Origin: CBDAQV01 sp965199335
Lineage (GTDB): Bacteria; Pseudomonadota; Alphaproteobacteria; CALMVH01
NCBI GenBank assembly: GCA_965199335.1
Contig: CBDAQZ010000004.1
Span: 248,001 to 312,000 of the forward strand
Direction: 5' to 3'
DNA: 64,000 nucleotides
This document shows positions 9,414 to 18,116 of the stretch, piece by piece. The notes below the pieces were generated by a model. It did not search any database. It was not told the DNA's origin and saw nothing but the letters and a program-made list of their open reading frames with translations. Positions within the stretch are counted from its first letter, which is position 1. Every line of letters starts with the position of its first letter. The translations under genes and the position numbers were made by a program.

Positions 9414-9487
9414 GCCTAGGTAAGGTCTTAAGCTCTGAAAAGCGGTGTTTAGGACAGAACGTGCCAAAATACTCAGCGTTGCCATTA

Positions 9488-10183
9488 CTATTTTGCCTCG
9501 TTGTCATTACGCTCATTTAAGTCGACCTGTGTCATGCACTCGGAACGCCCCTGCATGGGCTCCTGAAGGTCAAGTTCAAGGTTAAATCGCGGATCGGCGG
9601 TACTTACCTTGAAGGTATATCGATCCTCTATACCAACGCTTATAAGTTTGCTAGGCCCAAGCCACGCTTCAAAATCTGAGACTTTCAAACAAAGCTCCTC
9701 AGGAAATGCGTAAATGGCGATATGTGCGCCCGTAATTGAGGATGGTGTCAGATGGCATCCTTTTGCAAACAAGTCGTAATGAAAACCAAGCTCGCCCACC
9801 TTTCTATGAACTGGATCCAATGCAAATTCATGACTAGAAGATTGTTTGGAATTACATGGCGAATAAGATTTGTTTGCGATTTTGATATTGAATAAATTCT
9901 CAATAAATTTCTTGTCAAAAAGGTCACCATGGTCGGTGAACTTATGGATTTTATCCAGCATTGCCTGTGTTTTTTCCGGCGAAACGGCTGGCAAAAGTTT
10001 ATCGTTAGCATTCAGTGGCTGGAATTGTGGAATCATGCTCTCGGGGGAAGTTTGTAAGTTTTGCGCCTGGCCTGCCGATGCTGATTGTGCGCTCACTTGT
10101 CCCGGAACACAGATCGCGATACCGACCAAGATTAGCCTACCAGTGGCTAGACACCCTAACCTTTGATGGAGAAGAGAGTTCAA
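9488..10183 (-). CDS. Small secreted protein B
   Basis: A 231-residue protein that shares its export signal almost residue for residue with secreted protein A (GRLILVGIAICVPGQVSAQS here). It also carries the family motif near the middle (GDLFDKKFIENLFNIKI). The rest has diverged strongly and contains several cysteines, so disulphide bonds in the periplasm or outside are likely. It sits 311 bases upstream of protein A, separated by a gene remnant, and 29 bases after the epimerase-like gene on the same strand. It may once have had its own giant partner. Function unknown. Confidence 0.7.
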   Translation of the reverse strand: MNSLLHQRLGCLATGRLILVGIAICVPGQVSAQSASAGQAQNLQTSPESMIPQFQPLNANDKLLPAVSPEKTQAMLDKIHKFTDHGDLFDKKFIENLFNIKIANKSYSPCNSKQSSSHEFALDPVHRKVGELGFHYDLFAKGCHLTPSSITGAHIAIYAFPEELCLKVSDFEAWLGPSKLISVGIEDRYTFKVSTADPRFNLELDLQEPMQGRSECMTQVDLNERNDNEAK

Positions 10184-10212
10184 TCTTAGTTGTGACGTTT
10201 AGACGCACATAT

Positions 10213-11088
10213 TTAATAACGCATCTGCTTTAGATCTTCGATTAGCGTTGGCCCAGTCGGATACCAATCAAGCTTGGCTTGCGTTTTTGCGCTTGATGCC
10301 ATCAGATCGTGAGCGGCGAACATGCTCAGCCAGCCAAAATGTGCTGCCGCTTCTTCACCAGACATAGAAACAATCGGTATCTTCAAGCCGTGGCCGATAG
10401 CCTCGGCAATATCGCGCATTGGCACGCCTTCTTCGGCGACCGCGTGATATTTTGCACCTGGTTCGTGCTGCTCAAGTGCAAGCCTGTAAAGGCGTGCGAC
10501 ATCTTGGACAGGTGCTGCGGCCCAGCTATTGGTACCCTCCCCAATATACGCCGACACGCCTTTTTGCCGCGCCAGGTCGATAAGATAAGTAACTAGACCT
10601 TGCTTAACCGGGTCGTGAATTTGAGACAATCGCATGGCAGCCGCGCTTACATCTTTCAAGGCGAAAGCGGTCTGCTCGGAAACGCGGGGTAAAGGGAAAT
10701 CAGGCGGCACATCATTGTCTTCAGTAGCAAGCTGCCCTGGGGCAGCCAATCCCGCGACACCCGATGTTACAATCAGCGGACGGTCGGAGCCGGCAAGCAC
10801 TTCCCCCATAGTCTTGATGGCCTGGCTATCGATTTCGCAGCTTTCCTGAAACTTTGCAAAGTCGTGGATAAATCCGAGATGGATGACGCCATCGGCCGCC
10901 TCAGCGCCGCTGCGCAGGCTTGTTACATCCGTCAGATCACCGCGATGCACCGCAGCGCCTATGGCCAGAAGGGCCTTGGCCCCTTCGTCCGAGCGCGCAA
11001 ATCCAAGTACTTCGTGCCCGCACGATATCAATTCTTTGACAACTGGCATGCCGACAAAGCCGGTAGCACCCGTTATAAAAACACGCAT
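10213..11088 (-). CDS. NAD(P)-dependent epimerase/dehydratase-like oxidoreductase
   Basis: An extended short-chain dehydrogenase-type protein of about 291 residues. The start chosen is the ATG at 11086-11088, because it begins directly with the nucleotide-binding strand (MRVFITGATGFVG) carrying the TGxxGxxG motif. A longer reading to 11169 would add 27 unrelated residues. The catalytic YxxxK expected in epimerases is not obvious: the segment near residue 120 reads VTSGVAGL with no clear tyrosine. This fits the atypical NmrA/NAD-binding type reductases more than sugar epimerases. It starts 22 bases after the SDR gene upstream on the same strand and forms an operon with it, opposite a TetR regulator. 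Substrate unknown. Confidence 0.85.
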   Translation of the reverse strand: MRVFITGATGFVGMPVVKELISCGHEVLGFARSDEGAKALLAIGAAVHRGDLTDVTSLRSGAEAADGVIHLGFIHDFAKFQESCEIDSQAIKTMGEVLAGSDRPLIVTSGVAGLAAPGQLATEDNDVPPDFPLPRVSEQTAFALKDVSAAAMRLSQIHDPVKQGLVTYLIDLARQKGVSAYIGEGTNSWAAAPVQDVARLYRLALEQHEPGAKYHAVAEEGVPMRDIAEAIGHGLKIPIVSMSGEEAAAHFGWLSMFAAHDLMASSAKTQAKLDWYPTGPTLIEDLKQMRY

Positions 11089-11110
11089 GATAATTTTCCT
11101 TAGTTCGTGG

Positions 11111-11857
11111 TTAGACTTGCATACCGCCAGAGGCTTCGATCCTTTGCGCATTGACCCAGCGGTTGTCATCGGAAAGAAGGGACGCGATCAACGGCCCGAT
11201 GTCGTCGGCCTGGCCAATGCGCCCAAGTAAAGTATTATCACCAATCATTTTCCTCTGCTCATCAGTTCTCCCGCCGCCAAAATCGGTATCCAAAGCCCCA
11301 GGCGCAACGCAATTCGCCCTAATCTTTCGATCGGAATATTCCCGCGCGACATATCTTGTCAGAACTTCTGTTGCTCCTTTAACAGCGGCATAAACGGCGA
11401 CACCGGTGGGATAAGTTACCCGTGTAAGTCCTGAGGAAACGAAGATGACATGTCCACCGTGGGCCATAAGGGTCAACAGTTTTTGAGTAAGAAAAAAGAC
11501 GCCCTTGAAATGAACCTGTACCAATTCATCAAATTGGTCCTCGGTGACGTCCTTTATCAGGGTACGCTGCGCTGTGCCGGCATTGTTAATTAAGTAATCG
11601 AAGGTTTTTTGATTCCATTCAGCTTCAAGAGCCGAGGAAACTTGAATGGTGAAATCATCGAACGATTTGACCTTAGTGACGTCAAGCTGAAGTGCGACGG
11701 CCTTTCCGCCACTCTGCTTGATTTCTGACACAACTGCCTCTGCCTCTTCAGCGTGGCTGTTATAAGTGAGAATGACACCGACGCCGCGCTTGGCCAGATT
11801 TAATGCGGTGCTTTTGCCAATGCCGCGATTTCCACCGGTTACAATTGCGATTTTCAT
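11111..11857 (-). CDS. Classical short-chain dehydrogenase/reductase
   Basis: A FabG-like NAD(P)-dependent oxidoreductase of about 248 residues. It has the cofactor motif TGGNRGIG near the N-terminus, the structural NNAG motif, and the catalytic Ser-Tyr-Lys set (VSSG... VYAAVK). The start at 11855-11857 places MKIAIVTGG at the beginning, as in the family; an upstream in-frame ATG would add seven residues. The gene is divergent from a TetR regulator with about 118 bases between them and is followed closely by a second oxidoreductase. Control by that regulator is the likely arrangement. The physiological substrate cannot be told. Confidence 0.9.
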   Translation of the reverse strand: MKIAIVTGGNRGIGKSTALNLAKRGVGVILTYNSHAEEAEAVVSEIKQSGGKAVALQLDVTKVKSFDDFTIQVSSALEAEWNQKTFDYLINNAGTAQRTLIKDVTEDQFDELVQVHFKGVFFLTQKLLTLMAHGGHVIFVSSGLTRVTYPTGVAVYAAVKGATEVLTRYVAREYSDRKIRANCVAPGALDTDFGGGRTDEQRKMIGDNTLLGRIGQADDIGPLIASLLSDDNRWVNAQRIEASGGMQV

Positions 11858-11893
11858 GATGTTGGTTTCCACCTTCAAGACAGGCTAAAAGTC

Positions 11894-11956
11894 TTGACAA
11901 ATAATGTTAAACGGAGCTATCCTCCGCTTATGATTTAATTAGGGGAGACAGTCTCC
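11894..11956. promoter_or_regulatory. Divergent promoter with inverted repeats, candidate TetR operator
   Basis: Between the SDR and TetR genes lies a rightward TTGACA (11894-11899) and, 18 bases on, TATCCT (11918-11923), a fair sigma-70 promoter for the regulator. The inverted repeat CGGAG...CTCCG (11912-11926) overlaps its -10 element. A second one, GGAGA-CAG-TCTCC (11944-11956), follows. Both share GGAG/CTCC arms, as expected for a self-regulating TetR protein. Confidence 0.5.
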
Positions 11957-11975
11957 GTTTTCAAGAGTTTTTTCA

Positions 11976-12560
11976 ATGGTAAGCAAAAAAACTTTGTCTG
12001 CTCCGCGCAAACCGCGCGCTGACGCGGAGCAAAACCGGCAGCGTATTCTAACAATGGCCAGAAAGGCGTTTAGTAAATCTGGGGTCAATACCAGCCTAGA
12101 CGATATTGCGAAACAAGCAGGCGTGGGCCCGGGCACTCTATACCGGCATTTCCCATCGCGGGGCGACCTTCTAACAGCCGTCTATCAGGCTGATGCGGAA
12201 AACCTTGCCGCCGCGGAAAAGGAATTTGCCAAAACGCTGCCACCGGTTGAAGCCTTACGGGCATGGATGTTTTTGTTCGTCGATCACATCGCTACAAAAC
12301 AAATTATCGCGCCCGCATTGAATGCACTGGCGGGGGATCCAAAGAAACTATTTGAAGCGTCTTATGCCCAGATCTGGGAGGCGATCCGATCCCTGGTCGG
12401 GCGTGCCATCGCTAGTGGCGATATTCGTGAAGATTTGGACCCGATCGATCTGTTGCGCGCACTGATCGGCGTCGCCAATGTTGCCACCAGCCCAGACTGG
12501 CAGCAAAGCGCAAGACGGCTGGTAGATATTCTGATCATGGGATCGCGGCCCATGAAATAG
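11976..12560 (+). CDS. TetR family transcriptional regulator
   Basis: A 194-residue regulator. The N-terminal helix-turn-helix is typical (TSLDDIAKQAGVGPGTLYRHF at about residues 39-59), and the C-terminal half matches the ligand-binding fold often found beside oxidoreductase genes. It is transcribed away from the SDR/epimerase-like pair, the usual arrangement for a local repressor. Inverted repeats in the intergenic region are plausible operators. The ATG at 11976 gives a normal family length with a basic leader before the first helix. The inducer is unknown. Confidence 0.92.
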   Translation: MVSKKTLSAPRKPRADAEQNRQRILTMARKAFSKSGVNTSLDDIAKQAGVGPGTLYRHFPSRGDLLTAVYQADAENLAAAEKEFAKTLPPVEALRAWMFLFVDHIATKQIIAPALNALAGDPKKLFEASYAQIWEAIRSLVGRAIASGDIREDLDPIDLLRALIGVANVATSPDWQQSARRLVDILIMGSRPMK

Positions 12561-13092
12561 TGATTTAAGTCGGCGGCAAACGGCCTGAAAACGCTTAAGG
12601 ATAATTTCTTGCCACCGGTTCAGGATCAGCAATGTTGCCATACGCGACAATTGCATTGCCGTGTCAAATTCGGTCGACTCTTCACGTCGGTAATCTTGGG
12701 CAAGACCCGCCTTAACTTAGGCAGATCATCTTTAGTGAGTGCATCGTTCTGATGGTAAAAACTGAGATCTCAGTTGTCTGGCGGATCACTGAACCCTCGC
12801 CAACCTTCGTTACTTATCGCAACTCGGTGCGTGCCTTGGCAATTTTGCACGAAGTCAGACTTCTCTTGTGGCGGCCAATCATCTACGGCGTCAACGGGCG
12901 CGCTCTGCAAGCTCCTGAGTACTGCCTCCGCAGACGAGAGAAGCAAAATCTCTCTCGAATTTACATAGCATCCGAATGGAAAAGGCACCATCAATGACGC
13001 TAAGTCATGGCACTACCGCCGCCCTTCTGTCGATGGCGAATGGCTCGAGTAGGTTGGTCAGGTAGTCAACAATCTTTTCTGCTGTTTGATGG
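12561..13092. other. Intergenic stretch between convergent regulators
   Basis: These 532 bases lie between the TetR gene and the convergent AraC gene. A leftward 74-codon frame at 12770-12994 (SREILLLSSAEAVLRSLQ) has a vague resemblance to small DUF982-type proteins, but without enough conserved positions to call it. The overlapping rightward frame looks like a shadow. No RNA gene or strong terminator was seen. Confidence 0.4.
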
Positions 13093-14013
13093 TTATTCTA
13101 CCTCGTGTTTGGTTCCGATGGACACGCGCATGCCGCGAGCGTAAGTCGTCGGTGAAGTTCCAACCTGCCGCGCGAACGCGACACTAAACGTGCTCGACGA
13201 GCTGTAGCCGACACGCTGCGCGACCTCGCCCACGCTGACGTTGTCACCGCATAATAGATCCTTGGCGATCGCCATCCGCCAGCCAACCAGGTATTCCATC
13301 GGGGAAATGCCGACCTCGCGACGGAACCGGTCGAAGAAGGTGGAGCGCGACAGGGCAGCTTCCCTCGCTAGTTCGCCAATGGTCCATGGGCGGGTCGGTT
13401 CGCTGTGCATACAGCGCAGCGCCGCCGCTAGCCTTTCGTCGGCAAGCCCGCGCAGCAGCCCAGGCGCGGCGGTCGGTCCCGTCGTTGCGCGAAACGCCTC
13501 TATCAGAAGCACTTCCAGAAGGTGGGCAAGCACCACCTCGCGACCGGGCCGATCGGCGCGGGCCTCCTCGCTTAGGAGCTCGACCAGCGTCGTCAGCCGC
13601 TGCTCGCCACGCACAATCACCAGTTCGGGCAGCAACGAGAGCAGTAGCGCGGCGTCGTTCGACCTGAATGCGCAATGCCCGACCAGCAGGCGCACATTAG
13701 GGGCGCCTGGCTCTCCGAGGTGAAAGACGCCCGGGCGGACCTCAACCGGCTTGGTCACACGCCCCTTCGGCGGCGGTTTCAGGCTGCTCACAGTAAAATC
13801 GGCGGCAGCAGGGATCAGCATGAAGTCGCCCCTGCCCAGCCTGACCGGCACGCGTCCGGTGATGGACAGCTCGCAATTGCCCTCAAGCATCGCACCATAA
13901 AAGGGTCCTGTTCCGGGTGGGCGCACGGCCCAGCACCCGAACGCGGTTACCAGCTTGAAAAAGGAGGCGCTGGGCTGGAGAAGGCTAATCACTTGGGCAA
14001 GCGGATCGTTCAA
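13093..14013 (-). CDS. AraC family transcriptional regulator with cupin sensor domain
   Basis: A 306-residue regulator with an N-terminal cupin domain of the AraC-binding type (GRGDFMLIPAAADF). It has two C-terminal helix-turn-helix units: TIGELAREAALSRSTFFDRF, then VSVGEVAQRVGYSSSSTFS with the usual FSVAFARQVGTSP ending. This is the family that commonly controls a divergent SDR or aldo/keto reductase gene, and here a frameshifted SDR gene starts 98 bases away in the opposite direction. The DNA-binding domain is intact, so it may still be functional although its neighbour is broken. Confidence 0.92.
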   Translation of the reverse strand: MNDPLAQVISLLQPSASFFKLVTAFGCWAVRPPGTGPFYGAMLEGNCELSITGRVPVRLGRGDFMLIPAAADFTVSSLKPPPKGRVTKPVEVRPGVFHLGEPGAPNVRLLVGHCAFRSNDAALLLSLLPELVIVRGEQRLTTLVELLSEEARADRPGREVVLAHLLEVLLIEAFRATTGPTAAPGLLRGLADERLAAALRCMHSEPTRPWTIGELAREAALSRSTFFDRFRREVGISPMEYLVGWRMAIAKDLLCGDNVSVGEVAQRVGYSSSSTFSVAFARQVGTSPTTYARGMRVSIGTKHEVE

Positions 14014-14111
14014 TTTCGGACTATCTCGAATGATATATGGACTTCTGAACGTAGCACGTCCGACGATAGGCGGCTATGTCTCTATCATCACATTCAGGAG
14101 TTGTCTTCCAA

Positions 14112-14871
14112 ATGAATACTGTCCTCATTACCGGCTGTTCGACGGGCTTCGGCCGCGAGACCTCGGCCTATTTCATTGAGCAGGGCTGGAATGTCGTGGC
14201 GACGATGCGCGATCTTTCAGCAAACACGTTGCCAGCGTCGGATAGGCTGCGCGTGCTACCGCTCGACGTGACCGATGAGGACAGTATTGCGGCCGCGGTT
14301 GCTGAGGCGGGCGCGATCGACGTACTGGTAAACAATGCCGGCATCGGTTGGCTCAACGCAGTGGAAGGCACCTCGATGGAGACGGTGCGCCGAATATTCG
14401 AGACCAACCACTTACTCGACGGTTTCGATGATGCAGGCGGTGCTACCCGGCATGCGCGATCGGAAGGCGGGCGTGATCGTCAACGTTAGCTCCAGCGTGA
14501 CCTTCAAGCCACTGCCGCTCCTGTCGATCTATCGCGCCAGCAAAGCGGCGATGAACGCGCTGACCGAGTCTGCGGCGCTGGAGTTCGCGGAGTTCGGTAT
14601 CCGCGCGCGCGTGGTCGCGCCCGGCGCGGCGCCCGGGACCAACTTCAGCACCACCGCGCGGGCGCAGATCGCGGCGAACGGCGGCTTCCCGGAGGCCTAC
14701 GCCGGCTTCGCTCAACAGACAATGGCGGCAATGCAACAGCGTAGCGCAAGCGGTGAAGTGACGACTTCGCAGGATGTCGCCAAGGCAATTTTCCGCGCAG
14801 CGACCGATCCCGGCTGCCCGATGATCTTGCCAGCCGGTGCCGATGCGATTGCCTGGTTCGACGACCGCTGA
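14112..14871 (+). pseudogene. Short-chain dehydrogenase, frameshifted
   Basis: The N-terminal half (MNTVLITGCSTGFGRETSAY, with VNNAGIG further on) is read from 14112. The C-terminal half continues in another frame from about 14415 (SMMQAVLPGMRDRKAG, VNVSSSVTFKPL, and SIYRASKAAMNAL with the catalytic Tyr and Lys). The break is at about 14405-14420, where the DNA reads ...gagaccaaccacttactcgacgg... in place of the codons expected after FETN. Together they make one ordinary SDR of about 252 residues. Either the gene is inactive or there is a sequence error. It faces away from the AraC regulator that presumably controls it. Confidence 0.85.
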
Positions 14872-14965
14872 ACGACTTCTTCTGAAAGCACTACTCATGC
14901 GTCCGGACGTCCGGAGTGGGCGATTTGCCGCCAGGCGATTTTCAGATCACTTCGGGCTTAACACG

Positions 14966-15136
14966 AGAGGATATGACATCACCGACTTCGAATGGCGTGT
15001 GATCAACCGCTCTTGCTTAGCAGGCCGCGAGGTGTTCAGCGTCGATTACAGTCGCGTGTTGAACGGCATTTTCTGGGTGCAGCAATCTGGAAGGGAAAGG
15101 ACGTACCGGTTGCCCACGTCCGGGATGGCCGTGTAA
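14966..15136 (+). mobile_element. IS5-type transposase remnant
   Basis: The frame here reads YDITDFEWRVI, then a degenerate stretch, then RVLNGIFWVQQSG. This corresponds to the start of IS5-family (IS427-like) transposases, where a DLTDxxWxxI...RxVLNGIFWVLRSG pattern is standard. Only about 55 residues are left and the conserved SGAPWRDLP continuation has degraded. No complete transposase or terminal inverted repeats were found around it. It lies among two frameshifted oxidoreductase genes, consistent with a decaying region. Confidence 0.7.
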
Positions 15137-15163
15137 GCTGTACAAACGCAAACGCCACCCGGA

Positions 15164-15853
15164 CTACCTACCGGGCTGTGACTTTCGCACGTCCATCTTA
15201 CTGTGAATAGCATCCCCGGATTTGTCCATAAACTTGCCTGAAGTTGGCCATATCCGCATCGCGAGTTGTGCCACTTGCTGCAGCTTCTGGCGGGTGGCAC
15301 CATCCCGGGCCATGGTGGAAAGCCCCTGGATGACCGTCATGACATAAGCGGCCAACACAGCAGGATCGGTCTGCGCAGGCAATTCTTCCTTGTTCGTCGC
15401 CAGTACGATTTTGTCGTGCAGAGCCGTCTCGATCTCACGCCTGATTGCGGCCAATTCTTTCCGCAAGTCGTCGGCCTCGCCCGAGACTGCGATAGCCGAG
15501 CTCGCCACCAGACAACCCGCAGGCGTATCTGTCCCGGTAAACGCCACGGCCGCGCCCTCGATCATAGCTCGCGCGGCCGCTTCGGCGGTCGGGGCCTGCG
15601 CGATCGCCTCGACCGGCGTCACCGGCTGCGCCAGGTAGTGCCGGACTGCCGCTCGGAATAGACCCTTTTTGTCGCCATAGGCCGCATAGATGCTGGGGGG
15701 CTTAATGCCCATTGCTTGTGTCAGCTGCGCCAGCGATGTCGCTTCATAGCCATGCCGCCAGAACAACAACATGGCATGAGCCAAGGCGGCTTCCGGATCA
15801 AAGGAAAGCGGACGGCCGGTCTTGCGCCGGGGCACTGGCTGAATGTCTTTCAT
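15164..15853 (-). CDS. TetR family transcriptional regulator
   Basis: About 229 residues from the ATG at 15851-15853; an upstream in-frame start at 15889 would add 12 residues. The N-terminal helix-turn-helix is clear (TSLAQLTQAMGIKPPSIYAA, then YGDKKGLF). The C-terminal domain has the TPAGCLVASS segment typical of the AcrR-like subgroup whose members are encoded beside aldo/keto reductases and SDRs. It is divergent from the broken aldo/keto reductase gene at 15934, with about 80 bases between them, and presumably repressed it. Confidence 0.92.
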   Translation of the reverse strand: MKDIQPVPRRKTGRPLSFDPEAALAHAMLLFWRHGYEATSLAQLTQAMGIKPPSIYAAYGDKKGLFRAAVRHYLAQPVTPVEAIAQAPTAEAAARAMIEGAAVAFTGTDTPAGCLVASSAIAVSGEADDLRKELAAIRREIETALHDKIVLATNKEELPAQTDPAVLAAYVMTVIQGLSTMARDGATRQKLQQVAQLAMRIWPTSGKFMDKSGDAIHSKMDVRKSQPGR

Positions 15854-15933
15854 AGCGAACAATATGAAACCATTGACCGCTGCAGACAAGCAATGCTATG
15901 AGTTTCGTATCAGTCATTACGAAAGTCGCTGAC

Positions 15934-17062
15934 ATGCAATTGACCGATTACCGCACTTTAGGACGTTCAGGCCTTGCGGTCAGCCCACTGGCTCTCGGCG
16001 CCATGACCTTCGGAACTGCCCGATGGGGTTCGGACGAAGAGACTAGCCGCGCAGTGTTCGACGCTTATCTCGAGGCCGGTGGCAACTTCATCGATACGGC
16101 CGACGTCTATTCCGGCGGTAACAGCGAGGCAATGATCGGCGGCTTCGTCGCCGACCGGTCCCTGCGCGATCGGCTCGTTATCGCTACGAAATCAGGTTTT
16201 GCGGCCGGGCAGGGTCCGCACGGGGGCGGCAACGGCGCGAAGCACGTGCAGGCAGCTCTGGAAGGCTCCTTGCGCCGTCTGCGCACAGACTATATCGACC
16301 TGTACTGGGCGCATGTCTGGGACGGCGTGACCCCTGCCGAAGAGTTGCTGGAAACGATGGCGTCGCTCGTGCGGAGCGGAAAAATCCGTTATTGGGGCAT
16401 GTCCAACGCGCCGGCCTGGTACATAGCCAAGCTCGCCACGCTGGCCGCAGCGCGCGGCCTGCCGGGGCCCATTGCCATGCAGTTCTTCTACTCGCTGGTA
16501 AGCCGCGATGTGGAAGACGAGCATATCCCTATGACGGCGGAATTCGGCATGGGCATGGTGCCGTGGTCTCCGCTCGCTTACGGCCTTTTGACCGGCAAGT
16601 ACGACCGCTCCACGGTTGAGGCCTCAAGCCCACGCACCGGGGGCCTGCCGAAGGATGCCGCGGTCGCGGGCGAGACACGGCCGGCGGACGACAAACGCCT
16701 GGATGGGGGCAACCCCTTCGGCGACAGCCTGTTCACGCCCCGCAACTGGGACATCGTGGAAGCCGTGCGCAAAGTGGGCGATGGAAATTGGCCAGCCACC
16801 GGCGCGGGTGGCTTTAGCATGGGTTACTGGTCGTTATGGCGTTGCCTCGACCCTGATCGGAGTTAGCCGCGTAGAGCAAGTAGCGGATAACATCGCCGCG
16901 CTCGACCTTGCCCTTTCGCCGGAACACCGCACCGCGCTAGATGCGGTCAGCACGCCGGCAGAGCCTCGCATGCTGTATGGCCTGTCGCGAATGCCGCTGC
17001 GCCAAGCCTATGTCTTTGGTGGCAGCGCCGTGCGCACCGCCGCCGAAGTGGATCGCGGCTGA
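15934..17062 (+). pseudogene. Aldo/keto reductase, frameshifted
   Basis: The first frame starts at 15934 (MQLTDYRTLGRSGLAVSPL) and carries the family features: NFIDTADVYSGGNSE with the catalytic Asp and Tyr, ATKSGF with the catalytic Lys, and the DLYWAHVWD strand with the histidine. At about 16785 the correct reading moves to the next frame (EIGQPPARVALAWVTGRYGV, then TLIGVSRVEQVADN), which supplies the cofactor-binding end and stops at 17062. The combined protein would be about 375 residues, normal for the family. One small insertion or deletion has separated the halves, so the gene is probably inactive unless this is a sequence error. Confidence 0.85.
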
Positions 17063-17261
17063 ATTAGCGACGTAACCCACGCGTTCACTATTCAACCAGC
17101 TCACCGCATCGACAGGTCTTCACCGTTAGATCCCGAGGATCTCAGATACGCTGATTGATCAGATCACTCAAAACCCGTGTTCAGTGGCCTGTCGGTAAGA
17201 GCACATTCTTCAGTAATGATCATGTTACGAAGAACGACGTGGATCAAAGCCACCTTTTGTA

Positions 17262-18002
17262 TTAGCGCTGATGCTCAACTTCGTATTTGTCTAGCGTTTC
17301 GCTTACTAGCATCCGGTTCAGGAAATTTGTTTCGTATGAAGCTGCGACCTGCAGGCTTTCTATGATCACCAAGTTCTCAGCATTATGCTGATCAGCACTC
17401 ACCGTCCAATTGAATGAGCCGGTCAAGACCTCTGCATTATCAATAACCATCACTTTGTTATGAGCGATGCGAGGTGAATAATCGATCCAGACAGGGATCC
17501 CGGCCATGGCCAGCACTTCAGTTTTTCCATCGCGTTCGTGCGGTCCAGATTTGTCGCTGATGAGCCTAACATTTACACCGCGCGCCTTTGCGTCAAGCAG
17601 CGCTTGGGCAATCTGCGGTTCAGTAAAATTATAGGCCTGCATATCAATACTGGTTCTCGCCTTTGCTAGTTCGGCGGCTACCACGCCGGCACAATCGGCA
17701 GGCCCAGGTACGAAACATGTTCTGATCACGGGGGGTATCTCGGCAGGTTGCTTTATAGTTCCTGACTGGACCATTGATACGCTACCAGGACAATCTGCCA
17801 TGGGTACCGATTGTTTCATTGCCGGCGGGCTAGTTGGCCTTTGCGGTTGATCATCGCCGTGCTCGCCGACAGTGTCACTCATAGCGTTCGCCTGTGGACC
17901 CGTAGGTGCCATTGGGGTTTTATCGGCGCCCAGGACAATTACTGCTCCGATTGCGATTACGGCGACGCTGAGCAACAAAATAATTCCAACCAGCCTGTGC
18001 AT
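17262..18002 (-). CDS. Exported phospholipase D-family nuclease-like protein
   Basis: About 246 residues starting at the ATG at 18000-18002. A hydrophobic N-terminal segment (LVGIILLLSVAVIAIGAVIVL) anchors or exports the protein, followed by a Pro/Thr-rich linker. The C-terminal domain has one complete HKD motif, HNKVMVIDNAEVLTGSFNW (H-x-K-x4-D then GSxN). A single motif per chain means a homodimer would form the active site, as in the Nuc endonuclease of conjugative plasmids. The ISDKSGPHERDG insertion is common in that group. It lies just downstream of an HNH endonuclease gene on the same strand. A nuclease or phospholipase acting outside the cytoplasm is likely. Confidence 0.85.
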   Translation of the reverse strand: MHRLVGIILLLSVAVIAIGAVIVLGADKTPMAPTGPQANAMSDTVGEHGDDQPQRPTSPPAMKQSVPMADCPGSVSMVQSGTIKQPAEIPPVIRTCFVPGPADCAGVVAAELAKARTSIDMQAYNFTEPQIAQALLDAKARGVNVRLISDKSGPHERDGKTEVLAMAGIPVWIDYSPRIAHNKVMVIDNAEVLTGSFNWTVSADQHNAENLVIIESLQVAASYETNFLNRMLVSETLDKYEVEHQR

Positions 18003-18116
18003 CGTTCCTCCGGCCGGATACGGCTTCCGCCCACAGCAGTGATACATGACCAAGGGATAATGCGCGCTCAGAAAGCAAACGTTTTCTGGCCACTATCGAT
18101 GGCAATGCACTACACC

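Noticed and set aside
14837..15136. A real 99-residue protein at the end of the SDR pseudogene
   Set aside because: Its C-terminal half is a transposase remnant and its N-terminal half overlaps the end of the SDR in another frame.
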